A stretch of 64,000 nt of DNA from Ktedonospora formicarum (GTDB lineage: Bacteria > Chloroflexota > Ktedonobacteria > Ktedonobacterales > Ktedonobacteraceae): contig NZ_BNJF01000001.1 in the NCBI RefSeq assembly GCF_016587355.1, forward strand, positions 3,439,721 to 3,503,720, written 5' to 3'. The notes beneath the pieces are model-generated. The model saw only the letters and a program-made list of their open reading frames with translations. It did not search any database and was not told the DNA's origin. The number at the start of each line of letters is the position of its first letter. Position 1 is the stretch's first letter. The translations under genes were made by a program, and so were the position numbers. Below, piece by piece: positions 63,667 through 64,000 of this stretch.

Positions 63667-64000
63667 CTAATGAAGCAGCGATGGTGAGGCCGCTTCGTCA
63701 CGTAGCCGCTCAATTCCTACGCGATGACAGAAGTCCCCAAAGCCTTCCTGTGGGTGGCGTTCCGCTTTCCAGAATGCCAGCAGTGGCTCAATGGCCGCGA
63801 CAAGGTCTTCGGTATGAACAGAGGCCGCATAGAGCGTGTTCATGCGCGTATTGAGCAGGTCCCCTCCAACGTAGATGTTGTAAAGGTTTTTGGAGCGGCC
63901 CACAAAGCCAATATCTCCCATGTATGGACGCGCGCAGCCGTTGGGGCAGCCTGTCATACGCATGCTCAAGGGCTCGCCGTCCAGGCCCAGTGCTCGCAGT
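63667..64000 (-). CDS. Sulfite/nitrite reductase hemoprotein, C-terminal fragment at the window edge
   Basis: The open frame runs off the right edge and covers the last ~110 residues of a siroheme/[4Fe-4S] reductase. It shows MRMTGCPNGCARPYMGDIGFVG with the second Cys pair (C-x3-C) that ligates the cluster and siroheme, then YNIYVGGDLLNTRMN. The CPNGC..P motif is typical of assimilatory sulfite reductases and ferredoxin-nitrite reductases; the siroheme genes next to it do not distinguish them. The start is outside this window. Confidence 0.88.
   Translation of the reverse strand, partial: LRALGLDGEPLSMRMTGCPNGCARPYMGDIGFVGRSKNLYNIYVGGDLLNTRMNTLYAASVHTEDLVAAIEPLLAFWKAERHPQEGFGDFCHRVGIERLRDEAASPSLLH

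Overview
The window reads as chromosomal DNA from a Gram-positive-style, multidomain-rich bacterium, most probably a Ktedonobacteria-type member of the Chloroflexota. This is inferred from the gene repertoire: zinc-ribbon Ser/Thr kinases fused to WD40 repeats, very large FtsX permeases, a DUF2089/DUF4097 cluster and an ECF sigma factor, together with strong AGGAGG-type ribosome binding sites and consensus TTGACA/TATAAT promoters. No phage, plasmid, transposase, rRNA or CRISPR was seen. There is one tRNA (Arg-UCU).

Layout. 0-7 kb: citrate synthase, a frameshifted nucleotidyltransferase, a kinase-pseudokinase, sufB on its own consensus promoter, and the tRNA. 7-14 kb: two tandem SRPBCC/coiled-coil proteins meeting a soluble histidine kinase tail to tail, a nucleotidyltransferase, endonuclease III, a GNAT protein and a small membrane protein. 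15-26.6 kb: an ABC export-type operon on the minus strand, with three paralogous ~1000-residue FtsX permeases followed by two ATPases, one carrying an AbrB-like tail. 26.9-30 kb: a plus-strand cluster of a small ORF, DUF2089, a SHOCT-like protein and a long DUF4097 beta-repeat protein. 30-35 kb: PLP enzyme, aldo/keto reductase, uracil-DNA glycosylase and a sugar kinase.

35.4-41.4 kb is the most distinctive region: a minus-strand operon encoding a degenerate alpha/beta-hydrolase, a KS-alpha, a KS-beta (chain-length-factor-like) and an aromatic-type FAD monooxygenase, with a divergent SnoaL-like protein. It resembles a compact type II polyketide locus without an acyl carrier protein. 41.7-52 kb: a zinc-ribbon/kinase/WD40 protein, an EmrB-type exporter, PAP2 phosphatase plus lipid kinase, a disulfide-reductase relative that has lost its disulfide, a channel-like protein, a methyltransferase and a DUF2231-Rieske protein. 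52.8-64 kb: ECF sigma factor, HAD phosphatase, a YtxH-like protein, an S9 peptidase, acetate kinase, an APH-fold kinase, two tandem Tyr/Pro/Gln-tailed membrane proteins, and a sulfite reductase-siroheme operon running off the right edge.

Two window-wide patterns stand out. Four genes (nucleotidyltransferase, one FtsX, the FAD monooxygenase, KS-alpha) are broken by five single-base deficits, each in a G/C run, and each is restored to a full-length in-frame gene by adding one base; this looks more like systematic base-calling error than real decay. Gene ends also carry unusually long, perfect hairpins (up to 30-bp arms), and two families of short palindromic repeats are scattered between genes.
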